64,000 bases of DNA, taken from Cercis canadensis. Taxonomy: Eukaryota; Streptophyta; Magnoliopsida; Fabales; Fabaceae. This document shows positions 41,201 to 58,318 of the stretch, piece after piece. The stretch spans positions 253,708 through 317,707 of the forward strand of contig QAOA01006931.1 in the NCBI GenBank assembly GCA_003255065.1. Reading direction: 5' to 3'. The translations under genes were made by a program, and so were the position numbers. Positions within the stretch are counted from its first letter, which is position 1; every line of letters begins with the position of its first letter. Below the pieces are notes generated by a model, which saw only the letters and a program-made list of their open reading frames with translations, did not search any database and had not been told where the DNA came from.

Positions 41201-43508
41201 TGGCTAATAGGTTGACATCATGCTCTCTAATTAGAAATTTGGCGAAATTTTCTGCTTATTATTGCCAACAAAATAAAATTAAAAACGGGAAGCATTTGCT
41301 TTGATGAAAATAACAAGCTTAATTACTGATGTAGGAATTATTTTCTAATAGTCTTTCGAAGGTTTAAGTTAGTATCTAATAGCTATGCTTTATTCAATTT
41401 GATCTAATCAATTTGTTCAATTTTAACATTCCTAATCTTTTGATCGATTGGTTTTATTCAGCTTTGCTCAAGCTGCTGCTGCAGCCCAAGTCGGTGCTTC
41501 TGTTATTCAAATATTCGTTGGCCGCATAAGGGTAATTTCTACCTTTATTGTGTGACAACAGCATTGGTAAACCTTGGTTTGGGTATCTTATTTACATATT
41601 CCTTCAGGACTGGGCACGCAATCATTCAGGTGACCCTGAGATAGAATCTGCCCAAAGAAGAGGAGAAGATCCTGGACTGGCATTGGTCAGTTATGCAATA
41701 TCGCTATTCTGCTCCTGCTCTTGCCTTATGCTTAGAAGTTAAATTTACTTTGTGAAAATAAACTTACATAACTTTTGCTGAAAACTTTTGGAATTCAAAT
41801 CTATAATATATTTTCTGTCATTTGACCTAAAGTCAGCACCATTGATATCATGATAAAAGAAATCTTCTGCCTGATATCATTTTTATGATACCAGGTGACA
41901 AAAGCGTACAATTATATTCACAAATATGGACACAGGTCAAAGTTGATGGCAGCAGCAGTTCGCAACAAGCAAGACCTATTTAGTCTTCTGGGGTATTGAA
42001 AGACATCCCTGCGGTCATATTATTTGAAAAATTTGATATAAGTTTGATTTCATTAGTTTTGTATTGCTTCTCTTCCAGGGTTGACTACATCATAGCACCA
42101 TTGAAAGTATTGCAGTCTCTCAAAGAATCTGTTACTACCCCTGATGAGAAATACTCCTTTCTGAGGAGGCTATCCCCAGAGTCTGCTTCCAGATACGTGT
42201 TTAGTGATGAAGAGGTATTGGTTCAGCCCCTATTTTCATTTTGCTTTCTCCCATACAAAGTATGAATTTCTGATTTGAAACAACAAAATTAGGTCCATTA
42301 GCAGTATGTCTCCGCCTAATAATTGCACAACTGGCCCTTATTAAGCCATACAAATGGCAAATAAATAATTGATTCGGTGATGAACGCTTCAGACTGCTTG
42401 TTGCATGTGGTAATACTCCTCCTCCTCCGATGATTTGTCACTGAGAAGCATCTGTATTTTATAGATATAAAAGAAGACTGCAAGCAAAGCAATCCCATTG
42501 TTTCTTGAGTTCTTTAGCCTCTATGTAACAAGCTAAATGTGCAGTCTCTTACCCTTCCGATGGACCATCAAATTCCCATGTCTAACTGTTTTCTTTTATC
42601 TTCATAAAACTGGGGTTTGAAGTTCACTTACAAACCATTCTGTTCTCTGGGTGAAGATTACTTTTTTGAACTGCAGGGCCAGCCAATCACCTTGGTAACA
42701 TTACTATGAGATAAAAAGAAAGAAAGCAATGAATCGTTTTCTATTTTTTTCTTTTAGTAACAGAACCTGGAAAGTTAAATCCCCATTCAAGGTCTGAAAA
42801 ATCAAAATTAATGAGCCATTAACTTTTTATCACTTTATTGATGTGATAATTGACTTCTCTTATACCACTTGAACCTCCCCCCCCAACACACACACACACA
42901 CACACACAAAAATCCATATGCGGATGTAATAAAACAAAAATGTAAATTTTCCCTACTCATTATTTGTGACCATGGGTCATGCTACTGCCATGTGTCTCGG
43001 CTTAATTAGCTACCTTAGTCACCACCTGAAGAGTTGTAGACCCCTTTTTTTTCTCCAGAACTTTCCACTTCATATTCGTGGATTAGGGGCATATTTATCT
43101 GAGTCTGATCTGGAAGAAATCATAAAATGTATAGCACTCAACTATCCTGTTTCAGGTTTTATGTATGTATTTAAATCAGTAGCCCGCTAATTTGGATGCA
43201 TTAAGATAATCAATTTTCATGTTGGAATTGGATCCTGAACAAATTTAGGTAGTCAATGCTGAATATACTATCTAACCAGGACTCCAAATTAAGGGCTGTT
43301 ATGATATTCAGATTTGCTAAATAATTGAATTGCTTGCTAATTGATTTCCATATGTATTCAGCTTGTTAAGTGGGACCAAATGAGCCTTGCTTCTGCTATG
43401 GGGCCTGCATCTGTGCAACTCCTGGCTACTGGACTGGATGGTTATGCTGATCAAGCAAAGCGAGTAGAAGAGCTATTTGGCAAGATTTGGCCACCACCCA
43501 ATGTATGA
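38261..43508 (+). CDS. Chloroplast transaldolase
   Basis: Transaldolase transfers a dihydroxyacetone unit between sugar phosphates in the pentose phosphate pathway. Thirteen exons: 38261-38326, 38420-38525, 38610-38688, 38801-38876, 38988-39071, 39208-39312, 39846-39926, 40021-40085, 41462-41531, 41608-41685, 41895-41992, 42079-42214 and 43362-43508, total 1191 nt or 396 residues. The first 57 or so residues are Ser/Arg/Pro-rich and lack acidic residues, as in a plastid transit peptide (starts [15 protein letters not shown]). The Schiff-base lysine lies in FKIPSTWQG at residue 193. [13 protein letters not shown] and the VDYIIAPLK block also match the family. The overall sequence is nearest to the At1g12230 type as I recall it. 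Introns 8 and 12 exceed 1 kb. Confidence 0.93.
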
Positions 43509-46500
43509 ATTGGCTCCTTTGGTTGTTCAGCAGATCTTTATCCTCGAGGAATAAACTGAATATACAACAACACCTGAAGGGCATCTTGTTTCTTTTTCTT
43601 TGACGTTGAACTTTTCTCTTCATGTAAATCACACAATTCCTCCAAAGCGCTTATATTATTGAAATTTCCTCTTATAATGGGTGTAATTGTGTTCATTTAG
43701 GGGCTTAAACTTCAATCAATGTCCCTGGAGATCTGAAAAGTTGATCTAATGTATGCCTCAAAGGTCAATGTTGTAATTCTGTGGGAGTTGATTCGCTCTG
43801 CGTGAAGGTTAGTTAGGCGTCGCACATATGTTTTCGCATACTACGAGTCTACAATTTAGATACACTCTTCTCAGGATTCTACTACATATTCTTTGCTCGT
43901 CCTCCTGCTTCCATGGTATGTTTGGCCAAATTATCTGTTTTGTTATGAGGGGGGAGGGGGGAATGGAATTGGGTGTTAAAAGTTGGTAAAGAGAACGAAT
44001 TGAATGTCGTCAACTCCAAAGGCGAAAACCACGATGTTGAGCTTCATCTGCACTTTGGGATCCGAGAGGGTCCGAGTCTCCCACTGTGTCGTGATCAATG
44101 ATGATACTTTCTTTTGCTCATGTGAGTGTGACCCCATCAATTGGTGACTCTGGATTCTGAATTGGACCATGAGATCGAACAACCCAGTTCTGAGTAACGG
44201 AGTAAGCGCTTAAATAGTTTATTTAAGCGCTTATATAATAAAAGCTTATATAAAAAGTTTTTAAACATAAACTCTTTATAAATTAAATTATTTAATGTTT
44301 AGATAATAGTTAAAGAAGAGTTTTTAAAATCTATAAGTTCAATCTAAAAGTATTTGGATAAATGAGTGTTTATAATTATTGAAATTACAAAAAAAGGCAT
44401 ACAAATATACTTTATGAAAAAATGAGTTTCTATATGTGTTTTGTAAGAAATAACTAACAAGATAAATATACAACTTTTCATCCTAAATTGCTCACAACAT
44501 GAATGCGATGTTCATTTAGAATCTATTACATCCATTTATGATTTTGAATATTTATGTGAGCTGTATCTTCTCTCTATATATTTTTCAAATTGCAATAGTA
44601 TTTTTCTTATCCAATTAGTTTTTAATTTGTCCATTACCATTAGTTTTCCCACTTTCATCTTTTTTTTTTTTAATTTTATTTTAATCTTTTTCTGTAACCC
44701 AAGTTTATGGTGCCCAAATTCAGGTTGAAGACTTGAAGCCTTTGAAGTAATATAGGAAGCAAATAAAAAATATAAAGAGTAACACACGTAGCATATCTGT
44801 TGGTTCAAGGTGGAGGTGGGAGGAAAAAAGTCAAAATGTTGAAAGACCATTTTAAATTCCAAGTTCTAATATTAAGATTTAAGACTGAAGCGGTTTCGAA
44901 GCACAGGGCACCTACCGATTGTGTTCCTACTCTCAAGAAATGCCATAGTTCATCTTCTTTCTCTTCTAAGCCATTGTTGATTTGGCATTTTCTTTTTAGT
45001 TTTTTTGGCAATCCTACGTTAGAGAATTTTTATTCAATCCTCACCATATCTTCAAACGTCAATGATGCAGAGATGAGAATCCAATGTCAAAGATGTAGGA
45101 ACAAATGGCTATATGCAAGAACTGGAGAAAACTGTTGTAGTTTTGCTTCGTGTTCTAGAAAGATGAAGAGATCATCCTCCCTCCTTGGTCAAGGCGTCTT
45201 TACCCCATCTTGTTTCTTTTTGGTTTTTGTTTTGCTGGGCTTGTCCCTGTTGTATTCACCAAAAAAAAAAGAAAAAAAAGCCATTCCTCTACATTTAAAA
45301 GTGACAAATAGGTTAGGATGAGGGTTTCAATTCTCTCTCTCTCTCTTGTTCTAGTACTAGAGGCTATGACGAATGAAGAGTGCTGGGGTTCTTTCAATTT
45401 TTACAGGGATATAAAATGGAATTTTAGACTTTCATTAAGGGTATTTTTGTCCAAAATAATTGTAAAAATGGCTACCTGTTAAGCTATTTTTAGCTTTTGC
45501 ACCCCACTCATTTTAGAAGCTTCAATTTTCAGCTTGTCAAAATAAGCTCAAAATAGCTTATTTGGGTATGATAAGCTCTTCTTATAAATTAATCCAAGCA
45601 CTAACACAAGTGCTTTAACAAATAGAAAGCTCAAATAAGCTATGTATAAGCTTAACCAAATGGGGCCTAAGTCGGATGGGATTTTTTATCTTTACTCAGT
45701 TAAGTTGAATGGAATAATTTGGTCAATTAATCCAGCAACCCAACATATGAGTTCCTTTACGAGATCATGTCTGCTAAATTTTAATGACATTTTTTTTTAT
45801 GTCAAAATATGACATTTTATTTTTAGCACTTTATATTTAACATCGGAGATGCAAGCGAATTAATATTTCCAGAATAATTTTCCAATATCGATGATGAAAT
45901 CCAGGTATCCGACGTTTCGTTTCATTTAAAAAGAGCATATGAAAAAAAGGTAGAAAACGAATTAATAAACAACATTCCATTACAGATTACAGTACAACAC
46001 TAGGATATGTAAGTAATTAATCCAGAATTCTATGCGTTGACGTATGTTGGTCGGAAAATTGCAGAATCAGTGAATCTACAATAATTCTCAAATTCTACGA
46101 GACGAGGGTGCCCCACGTGGATGGGATTCTACGGATCATGGATTCTGCAGCCTTGAATCTCTTATCTCTAATAATTACCATGCGACAACTACTGCACAAA
46201 CCCACAAGCCTTAGTCGCCGGAACTCTTGTATTTGATTTTAGAATTTGGACAGGCACAGTTTGGGTCTATTGTCGATTAGGAGACACGTATCCATTCCGA
46301 AACATAAATGGCGACAAATTATCCACACATAAAAAATTGCACTGATTAGCTCAGAGGGAGGCGTTTGAGGACCAATCGGTGATTCATTGCATCATATTAT
46401 TGTACTATAATACATGTCTGCAACCTATGTTAATCATATGACTCATCTCCTACACTTTTTATGTTGGAGGCAGAGGCAGAGGCATGTGGAACCTGTAAAC

Positions 46501-48642
46501 ACCACGCATCCCAGCATGTGGAAACAGGCATTACTAGGTAGGGTATACCAACTTATTAGTCAAGCTTCAATTTACATGGAATAACAAATAAATAAAAAAC
46601 GTTAATTAAGATCTGGTTTAGGTTTTATCTGTGTAAGAATGAAACATATTATTGAAGGGGAGAGGTGGGGCCAAAACAACGCAAGCGTCAAATATAACTC
46701 GCAAACAAACACTCTCCCTTGGAATAGTAAGCCCGCTATGCATGCTTACTCATCATTTTCATGTGGCCAAAATTAAACGAATTATTGTTAGTAAATACAA
46801 AAGCCACGGCAATCTGTCTTGGCAAACTGTATTATTTGCATTATTGTAAGCACTTTGATATGTGACAACAGCCAAGAAAAAAGCAAGGCCTTCGCAATCT
46901 GACTCAGCACAAGAGTTATTGTCAACTACAATCATATAGGAAACTCATTGCCGAACTAGTTATGTTGGTTTGGACTCGGTATATTAATTAAGCATAATTG
47001 ACCTTTGTTCCTTTGTTATTATTGTTTAGTTGAGAATTTTATTATACTAACAGTTAAGGTATATGATACTTTTTTAATGTAATAATATGATAACTATTAA
47101 TGTAAAAAATAATTAATTTTAACATTAAAAATAAGTAACTAAAATTAAATACTTTTATATTAACTATTATCATACTACTATGTCAAAAAAATATTACCTA
47201 CTTTTTTGGCATATGAGAAGTCCTAAAAAATATAACAATTATTACTCGTAAACCTGACTGTTCAAAACCTACAAGGCACTTCTGGAGAATTCCTTTACTG
47301 TTGTGGTTCTTTGTCTTCTACAATAAACAATTGCTAAATCAAACATGACTTGGACTTGTTCGTTTATGCTGGTTGTAAATGGCTCTAGGATCCAGGTTAT
47401 GGACCACGTACGTGTTTGGAGCGGGAATCTGGGACTATCATTTATGGACTACTAAAGGCTATTGGTACACGTTAACATGGTCAGGCCAACACGATTAGCT
47501 TCTTCTCCATTAATTGGATGATGATGTACTTAATTTCTTAGGATAACTTTGTACGACCAGTTCGTTGATTGGAATCACTTTAATTATCTAAAAACAAAAA
47601 CAATCGAATTACTTGACAATGGAAGTCATTGACAAATATAGAATCTTGATTGAATTTGTATGGTTCTTTATTTACCAAAGCGAGTTGCGAATGATTTAAT
47701 GCGATTAGATTTAAACGTGAATTAATTTTTGTAACTTGAGCTTAAATAAACCATTAAGTTCATTGCTTCAAGTAATTAAAAGAATTATATACCACACCTA
47801 GTAATAACTTTTGTTTTTGTTACAAGATGAGTGACATTCGATTACAAGTTCACAATGATTATTTGGTTACTAGTGCGATAATATGATGTAGGTGTACCAA
47901 AAACCAGAAAGGATAGGGTGAAGAAAATATGAGATCTTGCTAAGTTTCAGCTCAAAATTGATTCACAACGCAAAAGAGAAGAAAATCCGAATTGATCTTG
48001 CTGGAATATTTTCAATATATAGAAGAAAACGCATATGGAAAGTTGTCACTGTGTCAGTCAGTATATTATCAGCAAAAGGAAAAAAATGTGACGGTACATA
48101 AATTATGACAGTCTATTTGAAACCAATCAACCATATTCAGAAATCATTGCCATTAGAAAAATGTTGGGCCACCAACCCCAATTATTGATTAAAATACGCT
48201 GTTTAATTTTGGCCGAAATCCCAATGGTGAGGAAAATATTATTGTATGGTTCATGTGACTGTGAACTCCTATATGTATATATATATATATATGCCAATGA
48301 GGAGCTGGGAATGCATCTCACAGTTGTCTGACTCAGTTTACCGTTTGTACACTTTCTGCCATTTGCACAATCCTACCCTCTTTGTATTTAACATCTATAG
48401 GGAAGGGAAAGGGAATCCTTATTCTATTCCTTAGCAGTAGCAGCATACAAAACCCACCATTGTTACTTTGTAAGAAAAAAAGTGATATGCTTATGCTTAT
48501 GCTACTGCTACACCCCACTGTTTAGTCTTTCCTAAAGGCTAATTAAAACGCTCCTCCACCTCCAAAATCCACAATCCACAATTCACCATCTCTAGCTACA
48601 AGCATTTTTGTGTTCCTTTAGTCTCTATCCTCCGAATAGAAA
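43509..48642. other. Intergenic DNA upstream of the invertase
   Basis: No gene is supported over 5.1 kb. A possible transposon end lies at about 45480-45670: repeated AAGCTTAT/AATAAGCT words closing with AACCAAATGGGGCC. Related AAGCGCTTA words occur near 44205-44250. An (AT)n stretch at about 48270-48292 precedes the invertase gene by 350 bases. The ORFs of 60-170 codons here lack any recognisable domain. Confidence 0.5.
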
Positions 48643-51615
<2,973 letters not shown>

Positions 51616-54452
51616 TGTATCATGTTGGATTCGCTTCTTTATTCTAATCACCTTTCCCATCAACCCAACCCTTTTTCGCTGTCATATATTGTACAAGCCC
51701 CATTCCTTCACTTGTTCCAATTTTTTCATGGCAAGGTTTATGATCATGTATTCTTGTTACCAATCCATATGAGTATAGTCATGTATTCTTGCATCGATCA
51801 ATGAAGCAAATATGATGTTCAGCCAATTTTCCTATCTCCTCCTTTCTCTCTTGTCCCATCAGTGATTATTTCAAATCTGCTTTAACTATGGTTCTCTCTT
51901 TTTCCCAAGACACCCATAAATCCTTGCCATATCCGGTATATGATTATTTACTACTTAATTTGGGGCACTGATCAGGCTTGGGCTAAAAACCTCCCTTTAG
52001 ACCCAATAGGCCAGCATCAAGGCCCCAAAAATAGCAACCCAAGGGCCCGCTGATGTAAGAGAGATCCTTGTCCATGGCAGATTAAGATAAATAATGACTG
52101 ACAACATTAACATTGTTTTTATTTTTTGATTTTCAGAAAGTTAAAAGGCTTAAACAATTTTCACCAAATCTCACCCACCTACTTTGCTGCTCTTATTAAC
52201 ATTAAGCAAGGTGTACGTTACTTACGATTGCAGAACAAAAGACGTATTTAAATTATTTAAAAAGAATGAGGGGTTGGTTTTATGGAATACTTTTATTTTT
52301 TCTTTACTCAAACCTAATTATCATTATCAGGCCAAAAAACTAATTATGATTGGGTCATTGGCGCCAATCGCGGTGCAAATGTCATCTTATATATGTAATT
52401 TACAAAATTTTGTTGGAAGGTTCTAGTGTGGGTTTGAGTCGAGAGAGCCAATTATGGCCAAAATTGCGGCAATGTGGAATTATTGCCACGCTGTTCAACA
52501 ATCTAAAGGATGAGTTTACAACATTGTTATATATATATTTTTCTCGATTAAGTTAAGCTATCAACAATTAATGATCCAAATATCCAAGCAAAACGTATTA
52601 AATTAAAGTGAACCAAATTCTTTATTCCCCTAAGTCGAGGTTTCTTTCTTTTCCATTTTTTTTGTTCTTCTCGTCTTGTTGTGGATTTGCTTTTTAAAAA
52701 AGGATTTGGGGAATGGGGATAGGATACAGTGAGTGCACCATTCTGCCACAATATGGGCTTTGGATTAATATATTAATTTAAGTTCATCAAAATAATTAAA
52801 GCTCTTTCTCTCCCACGTAATCGCACCCTTCCATTACAGAAAACATCATAAATACAACTTCAAGTAACATATTGTTGCTATTGAATGCAAGATTAGATTA
52901 CATGATGTTTTTTATACAAGGAAGGTGGGAAAATAAGACATACAAGACAAGACTAGTGAGTATCCAGAATAGAGAATGATAGTTTTTCTATTGAATAATC
53001 ACCCTACCCTGGCTGGCTATCCAAATCACGAAACCATGAGATTTGAATGCATTTTGGTTTGGACATTTACTTGGGTTGGAGGGATCAATCACATGCGACT
53101 ACCGAATCATGATGCCCCATAGAAGAGAAGAACCTCCAAATTCTTTTACTATGGAAAGAAAGAAATGTTGGGTGTTGGCCCACAACTGTGTGCGTGCGTG
53201 CGTACAATGATAATGATACATTTAACGCAAAGTGGGCAAATGGTTTACTTAAAGAGGTATTAATATTTTGCCAGACACTGATAAATCCATGCTCTATTGG
53301 CTGCTCTTGTGTTGAGTGCTCAACTCTACTTGTGAGTTGGTTAACATGTCACCTTCCTTACTACTAGATATGATCTAACATGGCTTTAGGAAATTTAACA
53401 TTAATTTATGGTCTCCCTGAGCTCACAGATGCTGCAAAAAAAGAGGCCCAACTCATTTATTCACTTCCTTCTTTCAATCCTGCTTAGCTCCCAAACCTTT
53501 ATGCTTATTACTACTAAAATTACATTCCCATCTTTAAAAATTAATGTTGAAAGAGTAAATTAAAATTATATTAGTAATACTTGTATTAAAGTCTGCCACC
53601 ATAAATTTTCTCTTACCCACAGATTTTGGTTTAATTAATATAAACATTGTTATTAGTATTAGTAGTCCTACTCCTTCCTACACTCCTACTTCTATTTTCA
53701 TAGCAAATAAATTGGGGTTGGAGTTTGGCAGTTGACAATCCGCTGTGCTTACATGCGATGCATCATCATCATGCACTGTTCAGATAAGTCAGAATCGAAC
53801 GGTAAAAGCGCTGTACTGTAGTCCAGTGGCCCACCAGAGTGTGGACCCCACACCTGGAGAATGGCTCACGGCTGGCAAGCATGTGCCATGTGGTGCTTTC
53901 ATGGGGATCCGACCGTTGTAACGCGATTTCTGCTTTTTTCCTTGAGGCTACTATCTATTATTCATATTTTTTTGTCCATTATTATTTAGAAATTATTTTT
54001 CAGAGAGACAGCAATCAAATAAAAAATTCACGCGCACACGCACGCGCCTGTTACTTCAAGTGTGAACTGGCTACTGGCTGTCACTGCTCTCTCTCTCTCA
54101 GTCTCTCTAGAACACATATCTTTCTCTCTCATGCTCAAACAGATAAATGACGACTGGTCACCGACAAAAGCTTAGCAAGGGATGCTCAATGCCAACGAAA
54201 GTTGTCTGTCTCACACTCTCACACTCTCACACAGGCACAAACTAACTGTGATTGCCCACAGACAGACAAAAGTAGAAGAGAGCCGTTCTTCCCCTCCCTC
54301 TTTTTCTCCTCTTGCGACCCGGAGACACTTGTTCTCTCTTCTTCTTCTTTCTACTCCCTTTCTGATAATGTAAAAACACAGGGAAAAAAAAAAAAAAAAA
54401 GCTTGTCAAAAATTTGGCTCTAAATCTTTCACACCCCTAAAAGTTCCAAACA
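51616..54452. other. Intergenic DNA upstream of the SKU5-like gene
   Basis: No gene is supported. From about 54080 to 54420 the DNA is rich in CT and CACT runs and ends in a poly(A) tract at about 54384-54400. This is probably the core promoter and leader of the next gene. Confidence 0.5.
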
Positions 54453-57400
54453 ATGGCTTTGTGCAAAGCTCTGTTCCTCTGTCTTATCAACATTTCCTTG
54501 CTTGTGAGCTTGTGTTCAGCTGCGGATCCGTTTGTTTACTATAACTTTGAGGTTACTTACATCACTGCCTCTCCCCTTGGAGTACCTCAACAGGTCCGTT
54601 TCTTGGAACTTTCTTTCCCTCGCTATAATTTCTCTTACCGTTTTTCGTCCAAACTTTTTATGTGGCTCTGCATGCTTTCCAATGGATGACTAGGGATTGG
54701 CTTTGAATTCCCTAAAGTATCAAGTTTTAGTTGCAGATCTACATAATGTGGCATTTTACTTGTACTCTCACTTAATGTCGTAGACTCATGAGCTGCTGAC
54801 TTATTTAGAATTTTGTAGAAAGAGATATAGGGTTTTTGCAATGGCTCTAACGTCTGCATTTTCTTTTTTTTTCTTGCAGGTTATAGCAATCAACGACCAG
54901 TTTCCAGGTCCTACTATCAATGTAACCACGAATAACAACGTTGTGGTCAATGTTCGAAACAAATTGGACGAGAATCTGCTTATTCATTGGTAGGATTCTG
55001 CATTTTACACTTTTGAGTTTTCTGACCGAATATTGAACTTGAACTCTAGTATCTGAGTTAACGGGATTTGATGGGTGAGACAGGTCTGGGATTCAGCAAC
55101 GACGAAGTTCATGGCAAGATGGACTTCTCGGCACAAATTGTCCCATTCCTCCAAAATGGAACTGGACTTACCAATTCCAGGTTAAGGATCAGATTGGAAG
55201 TTTTTTCTACTTTCCGTCCCTTAATTTGCAGAGAGCATCTGGTGGATTTGGGGGTTTCATCATAAACAACCGGCCTATCATTCCTATTCCTTTTGATACT
55301 CCGTATGGGGACATTGAAATTTTTATCGGAGATTGGTACACACGGAATCATACGGTTAGTATTGGTTGAATTTTTGGAAAGTCCTGCTAGTTAAACACTG
55401 GCGCCAATCAGTTATAATACTACTTCTACTTTGGCATGTAGGCTTTGCGGAAGGCTCTCGATGAAGGGAAAGATCTTGGGATGCCAGATGGTGTTCTCAT
55501 CAATGGGAAAGGCCCGTATAGATATAATGATACACTTGTTCCTGATGGAATTGACTATGAAACAATTGAAGTCCACCCTGGTGCGTTCTTGGAAGAAATT
55601 CAACTCAAATTATGTTTTATTATAGTTGTAGCACACGATTACTCTTGCTAAGTCATATGATCTTTGGGCGCACTAGAAACTCATTAGTTTGTTTGCTGCC
55701 CTATTAAATATGATTTCATTAACGTCCCACTTCTTCAGATGCAAAAACAGAATCATTGACTAACATATGCTGGTTATATTTAGTGAATTACGTTTAGAAC
55801 CTTAGATACGTGGAGCGTATTCATGTCTGATACATGAAAAGGTCCTCGTATAATGTGCTTTATACTCAGAGTTCTGTAACCTACTGTAAGAATATCACAA
55901 GGTGTATGTAATAATCTGAAATGTGTACAGATAAGTTAGAAAGGCATTTGTAGATGTTATGAGTAGGCATTGTGACCTTTTAAGAGGGATGTTGCTTTGA
56001 GTTAAACATCATTACTGACATCAACAGGGAGAGCTTATAAGCTGCTTTGTGACGTGACACATTATGTTCTACAGGGAAAACTTATAGGCTTCGTGTACAC
56101 AATGTTGGAGTGTCAACTAGTCTGAACTTCAGGATCCAGAACCACAATTTACTTCTAGCTGAGACAGAGGGATCTTATACAGTGCAACAGAACTACACTA
56201 GCTTAGATATACATGTTGGACAATCTTATTCTTTTCTAGTAACCATGGATCAGAATGCTAGTACGGATTACTACATTGTTGCAAGTGCCAGGTTTGTGAA
56301 TGAATCACGTTGGCAGAGAGTTACTGGCGTTGCCATCTTGCACTACACAAATTCCAAGGGGAAGGCAGCTGGTCCTCTCCCAAAAGGTCCAGATGATGAA
56401 TATGACAAAACCTTCTCAATGAACCAGGCGAGATCCATCAGGTCTCTTAATGCTATAATATCATTGCATTAATTAATTGTTCTATTGAACTATGATTTAT
56501 ATTCTGTTTTCTGCCTATATTTTCTAATGCGACTTTTTTGGGGCAGTATGACAAATAAAGCTGAGTGATCCTTGTTATTGTGAATTTTCTGAAATCTAGA
56601 AGATATAAGATATAGTTTTTGGGAGGTTAAGAAAAGTTGAAGAAGTTTGAGAAGAAACTTTTGGATGCATTATGAAATGATTTACAAAACCGAACCAAAA
56701 TTTTTAGTGTCATTACACATTTGCAATTTATGTGAATTTGCATGGTTGCAGATGCCTCAAATTAGAGAAAAATTCAATACTCACCCTTTGAGAATTCTGT
56801 GGTTAACTGTGCAGGTGGAATGTATCAGCAAGTGGTGCTCGCCCTAACCCACAAGGATCTTTCAGATATGGTTCCATCAACGTGACTGAAATCTATGTGT
56901 TAAGAAATAAGCCACCAGAGAAGATTAACGGGAAGACACGAGCTACACTCAGTGGTGTCTCATTTGTTAATCCTTCCACTCCGATTAGGCTTGCTGACCA
57001 GTATAAATTAAAGGGAGTATACAAGCTTGATTTTCCCACCAAGCCACTAACAGGACCACCTCGGGCAGAAACATCAGTAATTAATGGAACTTATAGAGGA
57101 TTTATGGAAATTATACTGCAGAACAACGACACCAAGATGCATTCCTACCACATGAGTGGATATGCATTTTTTGTTGTTGGGTACTAAGAAATTTCTTCTC
57201 TATTAAGTGCTATTATTCTATGTCTACTTGGTAATTTACTTTTGAGGTTTTAGTGACATTACAATTTGATTGATTGCCTGAAGGATGGATTATGGCGAGT
57301 GGAGTGATAATAGCAGGGGCACATATAATAAGTGGGATGGAATAGCTCGCGCTACAACACAGGTATGACTTTGTCTGAGATGCATGTGGTTCCTCCTAAA

Positions 57401-58318
57401 CCCTTCTAGAAGGTTCACGTCAATCGTTTCTTGTCTCTTACATGATGCTGGTCAAATCCTTGACTAGAGGTGTTTGTAAATATGGACCTTTCAGATTGCT
57501 ACAATTGGAATTCTATTATAGCTTCCTATTTTCATGTTCCAGACTGATATACTAGACTAGTGCAGAACTCCATGATAACCTAGTAATAAACTAGTTCATT
57601 AATATCTGTTTTGTTCTAGACCATTGAAATGGTGGATCTGATGATCTCATGTGAGAATATGGTTCTGTCTTGGGTTTCAAAGCATCTTTTTTGCGTATAC
57701 CCATAAGCTAACCTTGTTATATCGTTACACATTGTGTTCCTTTATAATATATCATTTTTATTTTGAGATTGTATGCGGGAAAGATCAAGCCTTACAACAT
57801 GTGGTCAAAGAGGCTACTTCACTACATCAATAAATCACTCAACTTAGAAGTTTGATGATCCAGTAGTGATTTTTATATATCTGCATATGCCTTACTGTAC
57901 TAGCTTGTCATATACCTCCATGTAGGTATATCCTGGAGCTTGGACAGCAATTTTGGTGTCCCTAGACAATGTTGGAGTTTGGAACCTCAGAACGGACAAC
58001 CTTGACTCTTGGTATCTCGGTCAAGAAACATATGTCCGGGTTGTCAATCCAGAGGCTACTAACAAGACTGAGCTGGCCATGCCAGACAACGCCCTCTTCT
58101 GTGGTGCCCTTAACAAAATGCAGAAGTATGTTCTTTAATCATTCTTTATCAAATACCATCAACTTATTTACGAGTGAGTCTAGTTTCTAGTTTTGATGCC
58201 TAATGTTTCCTCTTTTTTCAGGCCACAAGATATTTCTTCAGCAACATCAATCAACGGGAGTAGACTGAAGTTGTTCTTCTCCCTGCTAATGTTTGTATGT
58301 GCTGTAATTTTCCACTAG
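54453..58318 (+). CDS. SKU5: SKU5-like GPI-anchored monocopper-oxidase-like protein
   Basis: Cell-surface protein with a multicopper-oxidase fold; Arabidopsis SKU5 controls directional root growth. Nine exons: 54453-54593, 54880-54989, 55084-55354, 55442-55580, 56075-56441, 56815-57180, 57284-57362, 57926-58125 and 58222-58318, total 1770 nt or 589 residues, about the length of SKU5. A signal peptide covers roughly residues 1-23 (LFLCLINISLLVSLCSA, then ADPF). Cupredoxin landmarks include INDQFPGPTINVTTNNNVVV and GDWYTRNHT. Copper ligands are largely lost: the laccase HWHG is HWSG at 83-86, and the C-terminal site reads MHSYHMSGYAFFVVG at 451-465. Many N-glycosylation sites are present. The C terminus is a Ser/Asn-rich stretch followed by a hydrophobic tail (LKLFFSLLMFVCAVIFH), a typical GPI signal. 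Confidence 0.95.

Noticed and set aside
43976..44182. 68-codon minus-strand ORF with WETRTLSDPKVQMKLN
   Set aside because: It looked briefly like a gene fragment, but I cannot assign it to a family and no flanking exons with splice sites are visible.
44800..45321. 173-codon ORF starting MVQGGGGRKK
   Set aside because: No domain is recognised, the composition follows local low-complexity DNA, and it lacks a plausible gene context.
46330..46400. TTAGCTCAGAGGG resembling a tRNA D-arm
   Set aside because: No matching acceptor stem, anticodon arm or GGTTCRA T-arm follows at tRNA spacing.
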